From: Dehalococcoidales bacterium
GTDB lineage: Bacteria; Chloroflexota; Dehalococcoidia; Dehalococcoidales; UBA3254
Assembly: GCA_016926695.1 (NCBI GenBank)
Contig: JAFGOB010000081.1
Coordinates: 1-5,637 of the forward strand
Reading direction: 5' to 3'
Length of the DNA stretch: 5,637 nt
Shown here: positions 1 to 5,438 of the stretch, in pieces
Numbering within the stretch: the stretch's first letter is position 1
How the letters are laid out: each line of letters starts with the position of its first letter
The notes under the pieces: generated by a model
Database searches by the model: none
Seen by the model: the letters and a program-made list of their open reading frames with translations, nothing else
What the model was told of the DNA's origin: nothing
Translations under genes and position numbers: made by a program

Positions 1-49
1 ATACCGAATTATTTGAAACATTTTCATTACGTAGCTTGATGGTTCGAGT

Positions 50-64
50 TTACGTAATACGTAA
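50..64. repeat. 15-bp palindrome TTACGTA-A-TACGTAA
   Basis: Two perfect 7-bp arms flank a single central A. The right side can also be read as a tandem ACGTAAT ACGTAAT, and a further TTACGTA lies at 27-33, so the same motif occurs three times in 40 bp. This resembles a cluster of protein-binding sites; the binding factor is unknown. Confidence 0.45.
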
Positions 65-67
65 TAG

Positions 68-87
68 ATTAGGTATTTTTACCTAGT
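68..87. repeat. Hairpin TAGGTA-TTTT-TACCTA
   Basis: Six perfect base pairs (70-75 with 80-85) close a TTTT loop; a G-T wobble and one further A-T pair extend the stem to 68-87. No T-tract follows on either strand, so it is not a clear intrinsic terminator. Confidence 0.4.
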
Positions 88-94
88 ACTTTTC

Positions 95-126
95 AGGTCG
101 TTATCTTCCCTGGAAAATAACTACCT
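95..126. repeat. 32-bp imperfect inverted repeat
   Basis: The arms AGGT-c-GTTAT-c-TTCC (95-109) and GGAA-a-ATAAC-t-ACCT (112-126) pair at 13 of 15 positions around a two-base centre. It is the longest inverted repeat in the window and lies directly after the two at 50-64 and 68-87. It could be an RNA hairpin, a cruciform or a miniature element end. Confidence 0.5.
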
Positions 127-163
127 ACACTTTATTTGCTCTGCTACGACTACGAAAACTATG

Positions 164-233
164 ACAACAACTATTATTGTTAATACCAGAGGGTTTTCTC
201 CGGTAATGTCGACATAACGCAAAAGGTTGTTGT
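164..233. repeat. Nested inverted repeats, possible structured RNA
   Basis: An outer perfect 8-bp arm pair ACAACAAC (164-171) and GTTGTTGT (226-233) encloses an inner hairpin ACCAGAGGG (185-193) with TTCTCCGGT (196-204). The inner stem has one mismatch and wobble pairs. The arrangement could fold as an RNA domain on either strand, but no known family is recognised. Confidence 0.3.
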
Positions 234-348
234 AAACGTAATTTTAGCGATTCAAAGCTTGTGGGTTAGCTAAGTCAGGTATTGTGTTTTATTAGCTGGG
301 AACATCACGCTGATGGTTAAGACGTGAAATATAGCGGACTATTTTTAC

Positions 349-373
349 TAAAAAGTGATTCTTGGTTTCAAGA
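349..373 (-). terminator. Second terminator-like hairpin downstream of gatB
   Basis: On the minus strand TCTTG-AAAC-CAAGA (373-360) forms a 5-bp stem, followed after five bases by TTTTT (354-350). That T-run is itself one arm of the 13-bp palindrome TTTTTA-C-TAAAAA (342-354). The pairing is AT-rich and the tract is offset, so termination here is only possible. Confidence 0.3.
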
Positions 374-382
374 TTACTTTCT

Positions 383-412
383 AAACAAGTGAGGGCACCC
401 GGATATTCACTC
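383..412 (-). terminator. Weak terminator-like hairpin just after gatB
   Basis: About 10 nt after the gatB stop the minus-strand transcript can pair GAGTGA with UCACUU, enclosing a GGG-UG-CCC element, and is followed by UUGUUU. The stem is short and the U-tract interrupted, so it is a weak candidate for the end of the operon. Confidence 0.35.
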
Positions 413-422
413 AGGGATTTAT

Positions 423-1862
423 CTATTTTGGCATAGATCCCAATTTTTTGGTGAGCAATTCCCGGATTATTTTAGGATTAGCTTTCCCCCCTGAGGCCTG
501 CATAACCTGGCCGATAAGGAATCCCAGGGCTTTGCCCTGACCGCTGCCGAAATCTGCCACGGCTGCCGGTTGGGCTCTCAGAACCTTATCGATCAATGAA
601 TCGAGAGCCCCGGGATCGGAAACCTGTTTGAATCCGCGGGCTCTGACGATTTCTTCCGGAGTCTCGTTACCGTTAAATAGCTGTAGTAGCACCTCGCGCG
701 CGGCGTTAGCATTAATTTCCTCTTTTGCCAGCATTTTAAGGAGTCCGGCAAAGCGGGCAGTAGTCACCGGCGAGCTACCCAGTTCTTGCTTCCTCTCTTT
801 TACCGCCGGGATCAACTGGGTGATCAGCCAGTGGGTGGCTATACGGGGAGGTGCTCCCTCTTTAACCAACGACTCGAAATAACCTGCGACCTCCGAATCA
901 GAGCTTAAGAAAGCCGCTTCTTCGACCGTCAAACCGTGCTGTTTTACAAAACGTTCAGCCCTAACAGCCGGCATCTCCGGCAGCCGCAAACGCATCGTTT
1001 CAATCCACTCCGGGGATAATTCGATGATAGGGACTGTGGGGTCGGGAACGCAAGGACCGGAAAATTTGGCGCGCATCGGAGAAGTTACTTTTTTATCAGG
1101 GTCCCAGAGACGGGTATGCAGCACTACTGCTTCACCAGCCTGTGCCGCCGCACTCTGGCGGTTGATCTCATAGGCAATGGCATCGCCCACATGACGTACC
1201 GAATTCATGTTCTTAACTTCCACTTTGGTATTCATATCGTTTGTGCCTTTGGGGCGTATCGAAATGTTGGCATCAACGCGCATGGTGCCATTCTCCATAC
1301 TGCATTCGGATGAGCCCACCGAACGCACCAGAGTACGCAGTGTCTTCAGAAATTCCATCGCTTGATACGACGAACGAAAATCCGGTTCCGTGACGATTTC
1401 TACCAATGGCACGCCCGCACGGTTGAAATCGACCAAACTTATCGGTAAACGACCTTCCATTTCATGCACCAGTTTGGCTACATCTTCCTCCATATGGATA
1501 TGATGAATTCGCAATCTTTTAGGTTGTCCATCTTCATCGACTATTTCAATGCCGCCGCCTTTCGAAAGAGGCAAATTAGCTTGCGAAAGCTGATAACCTT
1601 TGGGGAGATCCGGATAGTAATAGACCTTTTGATCAAAAGCACTTCTGGGCTGAAGCTCTGCACCCAGTCCCAGACATAAAAGCGAGGCTTTTTCAAGTGC
1701 ATCCCGGCTTAACCTGGGAGCAGCTCCGGGAAACCACAGGCAGACCGGACAGGTATTGGTGTTTGGTTCGTCACTGGTATTATTGGGACAATCACAGAAC
1801 ATTTTTGTGGGGCATTTAAGTTCAACGTGGATTTCCAGTCCGATGACTGCTTCGAATTCCAT
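423..1862 (-). CDS. gatB: Aspartyl/glutamyl-tRNA(Asn/Gln) amidotransferase subunit B (GatB)
   Basis: GatB is the tRNA-binding kinase subunit of cytosolic GatCAB. It uses ATP to activate the side-chain carboxylate of Asp or Glu on misacylated tRNA, then transfers ammonia to it. The 479 aa length is normal for the family. Visible landmarks are an N-terminal VIGLEIHVEL with Glu10 and His12, Lys79 in the F-D-x-K...YPD-x-PK-x-YQ-x-SQ segment (76-94), H-x-EED with Glu125 (123-127), DFNRAGVPLVEIV (145-157), DANIS (197-201) and K-V-E-V-K-N-x-N-S (213-221). The C-terminal YqeY-like helical domain ends with KALGFLIGQVM (444-454) and GKANP. Cys23-x-Cys25 and Cys38-x-x-Cys41 could bind zinc, as in many GatB proteins. 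Two oddities stand out: the usual Gly after CPVCL is Trp43, and the nearly invariant DYRYFPEPDL segment is eroded to an S-G-P-C-V-P-D-P-T-V stretch (268-277) with about three residues deleted before it. The ATG lies 2 bp after the gatA stop with a strong GGGAGG ribosome binding site. The gene is last in the operon. Identity is certain; full activity is not. Confidence 0.96.
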   Translation of the reverse strand: MEFEAVIGLEIHVELKCPTKMFCDCPNNTSDEPNTNTCPVCLWFPGAAPRLSRDALEKASLLCLGLGAELQPRSAFDQKVYYYPDLPKGYQLSQANLPLSKGGGIEIVDEDGQPKRLRIHHIHMEEDVAKLVHEMEGRLPISLVDFNRAGVPLVEIVTEPDFRSSYQAMEFLKTLRTLVRSVGSSECSMENGTMRVDANISIRPKGTNDMNTKVEVKNMNSVRHVGDAIAYEINRQSAAAQAGEAVVLHTRLWDPDKKVTSPMRAKFSGPCVPDPTVPIIELSPEWIETMRLRLPEMPAVRAERFVKQHGLTVEEAAFLSSDSEVAGYFESLVKEGAPPRIATHWLITQLIPAVKERKQELGSSPVTTARFAGLLKMLAKEEINANAAREVLLQLFNGNETPEEIVRARGFKQVSDPGALDSLIDKVLRAQPAAVADFGSGQGKALGFLIGQVMQASGGKANPKIIRELLTKKLGSMPK

Positions 1863-1864
1863 AA

Positions 1865-3082
1865 TTAATAGCCTCCCTGGCGTGAATTCAAAAGATATTC
1901 GCCCAGCACCAGCAACCGGGCGTCACCCAGCCTGGGTCCTGTCAGTTGGAACCCGGTTTGTGCTCCGCCCGGAGCCGGCGGCAGATACAAGACCGGTTGG
2001 CCGCTGACATTGGCAAAAGACGTTAAAGCGAATTGTGCGTAAGTTTCAGCCAGCGGTGTAGAAGCGCCGGAAGAAGCCTTGCCGGAAGCCGGGAGTATCA
2101 GGAAATCTACTTCCGAGGTGAGTTGCTGCATCTTTGAGATAAGGCGTCCTCGGATACGACAGGCATCCTCAAATGACTCATACTTCTCAAATTGGAAAAA
2201 GGCTCCCTGGATAAGGTAGCTTTTTAAAAGAGTGCCGAAAGCGGCGTTGCGCGATTGCAGGTACATTTCGTTCCAGTTTTTCGCGCCGGGCGCTCGCTGC
2301 CCGTAACGTACCGAATCATAACGCCCGGCACAGGATGAGGCTTCCACTGAGCCGACGATATTATGGACCAGGGAAAATAGTTCAAATTCTGGCTGGGACA
2401 GTTCCTTCAAAGAAAACCCCGCCTTTTTAAACTCTTCGAGAGAAGATAAAAATGCACTTTCCTGTTCGGGCGATAAAGATTTTTGGGCTTCAATAATGAC
2501 ACCGATGGTCGTTTTTTGCGGGTCGATTTGGGATAGAGAGAAATCCGGGAATTTTTCCTCAGGAACCGAAAAGTCTCGCTCATCCGGCCCCGAGATAGTC
2601 TTTAAGATATCTCGAATGTTTTTCAGATTTCCGGATAATATCCCGTAGCATTCCATCGATGGTATCAAGCCTATCAGACCGAATCGTGAAATCAATCCGT
2701 AACTGGGCTTGAGGCTGCAAACAGCTGCCCGTGATGCTGCCAGCCGGCTTTCTCCCATTAGGTCTAAAACCAGTTCGGCATCGGCAATTTTTTGCCGGAC
2801 CGCTTCTCCTGCCTGGCTGTTTTGTAAACCAAAACCGAATTCGCTCATGTGGGTTGAACTAGACAGTTCAGCTCCAGCCCGGCGCAGCTTCCGGATAATA
2901 GTGGCGTCTTCCATGGCTTTAAAATTGAAGAGAGCTTTTGATCCGGCCTCGGTCGGCCAACCTGCTACAGATATATTCGGTTGAATCAAGATTTTTAACC
3001 TATTTAAATCGCTGCCTTCGGGAGTAGCGGTATCGGGATTTTCATAACAGAAAATTGAATCCATCAAGATATGTCCCTTCAT
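1865..3082 (-). CDS. gatA: GatA-like amidase-signature protein lacking the catalytic triad (probable pseudoenzyme)
   Basis: The position between aspS-gatC and gatB and the residual similarity identify a GatA homologue, normally the glutaminase subunit that feeds ammonia to GatB. It has 405 aa against about 480-490 in the family. The N-terminal helical part (about 55-70 residues) is missing, and an in-frame stop just upstream of the ATG rules out extension. Recognisable parts are D-A-T-I-I-R-K-L-R-R-A-G (59-70), HMSEFGFG (78-85), LKPSYG-x-x-SRFGL (124-136), G-PDERD (165-170), RYDSVRYG (254-261) and a GatA-like C-terminus with D-F-L-I-L-P (326-331) and G-x-Q-L-x-G (377-382). The usual V-K-D-N is I-Q-P-N (33-36), so the catalytic Lys is Gln34. 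The GGSSGGS loop holding the cis-Ser is absent in a deletion of about 20 residues after Gly85. The nucleophile in TGGSIR aligns with Glu111, just before conserved Arg113. There are no frameshifts, so the gene looks maintained. It starts in a 4-bp ATGA overlap with aspS-gatC; an alternative ATG at 3062-3064 (Met7) has AAGGGA 9 nt upstream. Homology is secure; lack of glutaminase activity is inferred. Confidence 0.88.
   Translation of the reverse strand: MKGHILMDSIFCYENPDTATPEGSDLNRLKILIQPNISVAGWPTEAGSKALFNFKAMEDATIIRKLRRAGAELSSSTHMSEFGFGLQNSQAGEAVRQKIADAELVLDLMGESRLAASRAAVCSLKPSYGLISRFGLIGLIPSMECYGILSGNLKNIRDILKTISGPDERDFSVPEEKFPDFSLSQIDPQKTTIGVIIEAQKSLSPEQESAFLSSLEEFKKAGFSLKELSQPEFELFSLVHNIVGSVEASSCAGRYDSVRYGQRAPGAKNWNEMYLQSRNAAFGTLLKSYLIQGAFFQFEKYESFEDACRIRGRLISKMQQLTSEVDFLILPASGKASSGASTPLAETYAQFALTSFANVSGQPVLYLPPAPGGAQTGFQLTGPRLGDARLLVLGEYLLNSRQGGY
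1872..1878 (-). promoter_or_regulatory. Ribosome binding site of gatB
   Basis: AGGGAGG on the minus strand sits 9 nt before the gatB ATG and lies within the last codons of gatA. It is the strongest Shine-Dalgarno match in the operon, so gatB probably initiates independently as well as by coupling across the 2-bp junction. Confidence 0.8.
3074..3079 (-). promoter_or_regulatory. Possible ribosome binding site for the internal gatA start
   Basis: AAGGGA on the minus strand lies inside the first codons of the overlapping gatA start and 9 nt before a second in-frame ATG (3062-3064, Met7). Initiation may therefore occur at Met7, giving 399 aa, while the overlapping ATG would rely on coupling to aspS-gatC termination. 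The sequence alone does not decide between them. Confidence 0.45.
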
Positions 3083-5202
3083 TCCAAAATATTGGATACT
3101 TTAAAGTAATCACCCTTGACTGAGGGCGCGTTTTTAAACATTTGGCCGGCCAGGGATATCTCTGAACGTTTGGCTTCAGTCCCCGCACGTGTCCGGTTGA
3201 CAACAGAAGCGACGGAATAAACCGGAACTTCTTTGCCGGCTTTCTGAGTAGCTTCGGAAGCCATTTCATCGGCCTGCTTTAAAATACTTTCCATCAAGAG
3301 ACGCTCATCAGCTTTAATACCGATACGAGACACCCAGGATACGCGATCGACCAGGTTTTCCTTCTCTGCTGTGCCGGGTAAAACGTCCTGCTTTCCTCCA
3401 AGATTCAATAGACCTAGTTCGACCAATTGTTGATGTTTTACCCTGGAAGGAGCTCCGGTCATCGGGCAGGCCGCGCTGCGGTTTTTGGGGAATGCGATCA
3501 CTTCACGGATAGAAGGCGTTTGCAGGATCATGGAAATGGTACGGTCCATGCCTATGGCCAGGCCGCCGTGCGGGGGGGCGCCAAAATCAAAAGCTCGCAG
3601 GAAAAATCCAAATCTTTCCTTGCAATCTTCTTCGGTCAGTCCCAATGCATCGAATATTTTGCGCTGAACGGCGCGGTTGTTAATACGGATGCTGCCACCG
3701 CCTAGCTCCTCACCATTCATCACCAAATCATACGCACGAGAATGCAGTGATAGTAATTCCTCGATACTCTTAGGATCGAAATCTGTTCGGTCAGGAGTGG
3801 TAAACGGATGGTGGGTGGAGGTAATACCTCCGTCTTCGGTAGCTTCGAATAGCGGAAACTCCGTGACCCAAACCGGGGAGAAGTTATCGGCAGGAATCAG
3901 GTCCAGGCGGTTTGCCAGATGGAGACGCAACTGGCCGAGTGCCGATGTAACGACAGAATAGGAGGGATCAGCAATCATAATCAGGACGTCCCCATCGGCT
4001 ACATCGAATCTCCTATGCAGCTCTTCCAGTTCCCGGTTGCTAAAAAACTGGACGATATTTGATTCAAGTTTTCCGCCTTCGGCGCGCATCCAGGTCATTC
4101 CTTTAGCACCGAAGGAAGGCACTATTTCTTTGGCATATTCATTTTGCAGTACATTCTTACTCAGTTTTTCGGATTGACCTTTGATATTCATGCCCTTGAT
4201 ACATCCGCCGCGCTGTAGTATTTGCCGGAAGATCGAATAATTAGTTTTCGAAAATACCTCCGTTACATCCACGAAGTGCAGACCAAAACGCAGATCAGGT
4301 TTATCAGAACCGGTGGTATCTACCGCCTCTTTATAAGTCAAGCGGGGGAACGGCCGGGAGAGTGTAATCCCGCCGATAGCGAACATCTTCACAGTCAGTT
4401 CTTCAACTAGTTCATAGATAAATTCCTCATCAATAAAAGAACCTTCAATATCCAGCTGGGTAAATTCAGGCTGCCGGTTGGGCCTTAAATCCTCGTCGCG
4501 GAAGCAGCGGGCTAGTTGATAGTAGCGCTCCATACCTCCAATCATAAGCAACTGTTTGAAAAGCTGAGGCGATTGAGGTAAAGCATAAAAGCTCTGAGGG
4601 TGAAGGCGGCTAGGCACCAGATAATCGCGCGCGCCCTCCGGCGTGCTTAAGGTCATCATCGGTGTTTCTATTTCGAAAAATCCCCGCGAATCTAAAAATT
4701 CACGGACGCATTTATAAATACGATGTCGGGCTATCAGATGGTTACGCACCGAAGGGCGGCGAATATCGAGATAACGGTATTGGAGGCGAAGTTCCTCATC
4801 CACATTATCTGCTCCCGCAGCGACTGATCCGGCGACCATGGTCTTTTCGGAAATAGTAAATGGCAGCGCATCTGATTCCGAGAGCACAGTTAATTCGTTA
4901 ACCATGACTTCGATATTCCCGGTTTCGATATTGGAATTTTCCGTGCCTTCCAGGCGCTTTTTAACTTCACCCCTGACCGCGATGCAATATTCGGCTCTCA
5001 GAGAGGAAGCTTTCTGGCAGGTATCAGGTGAAAGCACTTCAGGGCTGAACACAATCTGGATGATGCCGCTGCGGTCTCGTAGATGGATAAATAATAAGCC
5101 GCCGTGGTCCCGGAAGGCATCTACCCATCCGGCCAGAAGTACCTTACGGCCAATATCATTCGGAGTCAATTGCCCGCAAAAGATACGCTCCGTAAAAAGC
5201 AT
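3079..5202 (-). CDS. aspS-gatC: Fused aspartyl-tRNA synthetase and GatC (AspRS-GatC)
   Basis: This 707 aa protein joins a complete bacterial-type AspRS (about 1-600) to GatC (about 613-707) through a short linker. The AspRS part ligates Asp to tRNA and GatC is the small scaffold subunit of the GatCAB amidotransferase; both act in the cytosol. In order it shows the anticodon-binding OB fold (about 8-110, FCGQL, GWVDAFRDHGG, LRDRSG), class II motif 1 (173-180, FFEIETP), STPEGARDYLVPSR (186-199), QSPQLFKQLLM (210-220), motif 2 (FRDEDLR-x-x-RQPEFTQLD, 234-251), the bacterial insertion (GAD) domain (about 290-425), HHPFT (464-468) and motif 3 (GLAIGMDR, 547-554, with IREVIAFPK). The GatC part shows V-x-x-V-S-x-I-G-I-K near 621-630 and the terminal F-K-N-A-P...YFKV-x-x-ILE. 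His33 in RDHGG matches the His linked to nondiscriminating AspRS in Pseudomonas (Leu in E. coli), suggesting it also charges tRNA-Asn. The start is supported by AAAGGA 7 nt upstream. It is first in the operon and overlaps gatA by 4 bp. Confidence 0.96.
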   Translation of the reverse strand: MLFTERIFCGQLTPNDIGRKVLLAGWVDAFRDHGGLLFIHLRDRSGIIQIVFSPEVLSPDTCQKASSLRAEYCIAVRGEVKKRLEGTENSNIETGNIEVMVNELTVLSESDALPFTISEKTMVAGSVAAGADNVDEELRLQYRYLDIRRPSVRNHLIARHRIYKCVREFLDSRGFFEIETPMMTLSTPEGARDYLVPSRLHPQSFYALPQSPQLFKQLLMIGGMERYYQLARCFRDEDLRPNRQPEFTQLDIEGSFIDEEFIYELVEELTVKMFAIGGITLSRPFPRLTYKEAVDTTGSDKPDLRFGLHFVDVTEVFSKTNYSIFRQILQRGGCIKGMNIKGQSEKLSKNVLQNEYAKEIVPSFGAKGMTWMRAEGGKLESNIVQFFSNRELEELHRRFDVADGDVLIMIADPSYSVVTSALGQLRLHLANRLDLIPADNFSPVWVTEFPLFEATEDGGITSTHHPFTTPDRTDFDPKSIEELLSLHSRAYDLVMNGEELGGGSIRINNRAVQRKIFDALGLTEEDCKERFGFFLRAFDFGAPPHGGLAIGMDRTISMILQTPSIREVIAFPKNRSAACPMTGAPSRVKHQQLVELGLLNLGGKQDVLPGTAEKENLVDRVSWVSRIGIKADERLLMESILKQADEMASEATQKAGKEVPVYSVASVVNRTRAGTEAKRSEISLAGQMFKNAPSVKGDYFKVSNILE

Positions 5203-5209
5203 AATACAA

Positions 5210-5215
5210 TCCTTT
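5210..5215 (-). promoter_or_regulatory. Ribosome binding site of aspS-gatC
   Basis: On the minus strand AAAGGA lies 7 nt before the ATG at 5200-5202. It fixes the start of the fused AspRS-GatC, which then begins about eight residues before the conserved (Y/F)CGQL segment, as in other bacterial AspRS proteins. Confidence 0.8.
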
Positions 5216-5241
5216 CTGAGCGAATTTATTTTTAGTCTGTG

Positions 5242-5253
5242 AAATCGCGATTT
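5242..5253. promoter_or_regulatory. Perfect 12-bp palindrome at the predicted transcription start
   Basis: AAATCGCGATTT is a perfect 12-bp palindrome covering the predicted start site of the operon promoter. This is a classic repressor-operator position. No regulator is recognised, and a GC-centred palindrome in AT-rich DNA can arise by chance. Confidence 0.35.
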
Positions 5254-5254
5254 T

Positions 5255-5283
5255 ATTATCGAAAAATGATATTATTGTAACAA
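5255..5283 (-). promoter_or_regulatory. Candidate sigma-70 promoter of the aspS-gatC-gatA-gatB operon
   Basis: On the minus strand a TTGTTA box (5283-5278, 4 of 6 to the consensus -35) is followed after exactly 17 nt by GATAAT (5260-5255, 5 of 6 to the consensus -10). Transcription would start near 5248, giving an mRNA leader of about 46 nt before the ATG, too short for a T-box or riboswitch. The region is AT-rich, so chance matches are possible. Confidence 0.5.
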
Positions 5284-5284
5284 T
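5274..5284. promoter_or_regulatory. Palindrome overlapping the -35 box
   Basis: ATTGT-A-ACAAT is a perfect 5+1+5 inverted repeat that includes the candidate -35 hexamer. Together with the palindrome at 5242-5253 it could form a pair of operator half-sites about 31 bp apart centre to centre (three helical turns). The regulatory role is inference. Confidence 0.3.
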
Positions 5285-5292
5285 GTTAATAT

Positions 5293-5334
5293 CTATTTAC
5301 GAATAGAATATCACATTTGGGGTAATGGTTACCA
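5293..5334. repeat. Two short inverted repeats upstream of the aspS promoter
   Basis: CTATT-tacg-AATAG (5293-5306) and GGTAA-tgg-TTACC (5321-5333) are perfect 5-bp hairpins in the gap between the upstream ORF and the operon promoter. TGGT-T-ACCA (5326-5334) overlaps the second. They could be weak binding sites or transcript ends of the upstream gene; no T-tract makes either a clear terminator. Confidence 0.3.
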
Positions 5335-5438
5335 TAAGAGTAAAAAAGTAACTATCATATCATCGCTCGAAAGTGCGGCAACTAAACCATACTTAGCTTT
5401 AATAATAGTGGGGAGATTCGAAGACGATGTGCGGTTGT

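Larger units (their letters stand above)
1..422. other. AT-rich noncoding region downstream of gatB
   Basis: No reading frame of useful length or with a convincing ribosome binding site is present on either strand, and no tRNA, rRNA or known RNA motif is recognised. Base composition is clearly more AT-rich than the operon. The stretch is dense in inverted repeats (50-64, 68-87, 95-126, 164-233, 342-354, 360-373, 388-411), listed separately where notable. It probably holds the transcription end of the operon plus structured DNA or RNA of unknown role. Confidence 0.6.

Noticed and set aside
36..52. GGTTCGAG resembling a tRNA T-loop on the plus strand
   Set aside because: The bases around it do not form a T-stem and no upstream tRNA arms are present.
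161..217. 18-codon ORF on the plus strand starting ATGACAACA
   Set aside because: No ribosome binding site upstream, very short, and in a region rich in stops; most likely chance.
1865..3082. Frameshifted pseudogene explanation for the short GatA
   Set aside because: The reading frame is continuous, similarity to GatA is found on both sides of the deletion in one frame, and an in-frame stop lies just upstream of the start. The loss is by in-frame deletion and substitution, not by a frameshift.
628..5242. Plus-strand open frames of 60-134 codons and a 75-codon minus frame at 3042-3269
   Set aside because: All lie inside gatB, gatA or aspS-gatC in other frames, resemble no family I know, and lack supporting start signals. 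They are shadows of the real genes.
5405..5430. TTCGAAT T-loop-like sequence suggesting a second tRNA on the minus strand
   Set aside because: The flanking bases do not pair as a T-stem and no acceptor or anticodon arm can be found around it.
5203..5438. T-box or riboswitch leader for aspS
   Set aside because: No T-box antiterminator sequence, no terminator hairpin with T-tract before the start, and the predicted leader is only about 46 nt.
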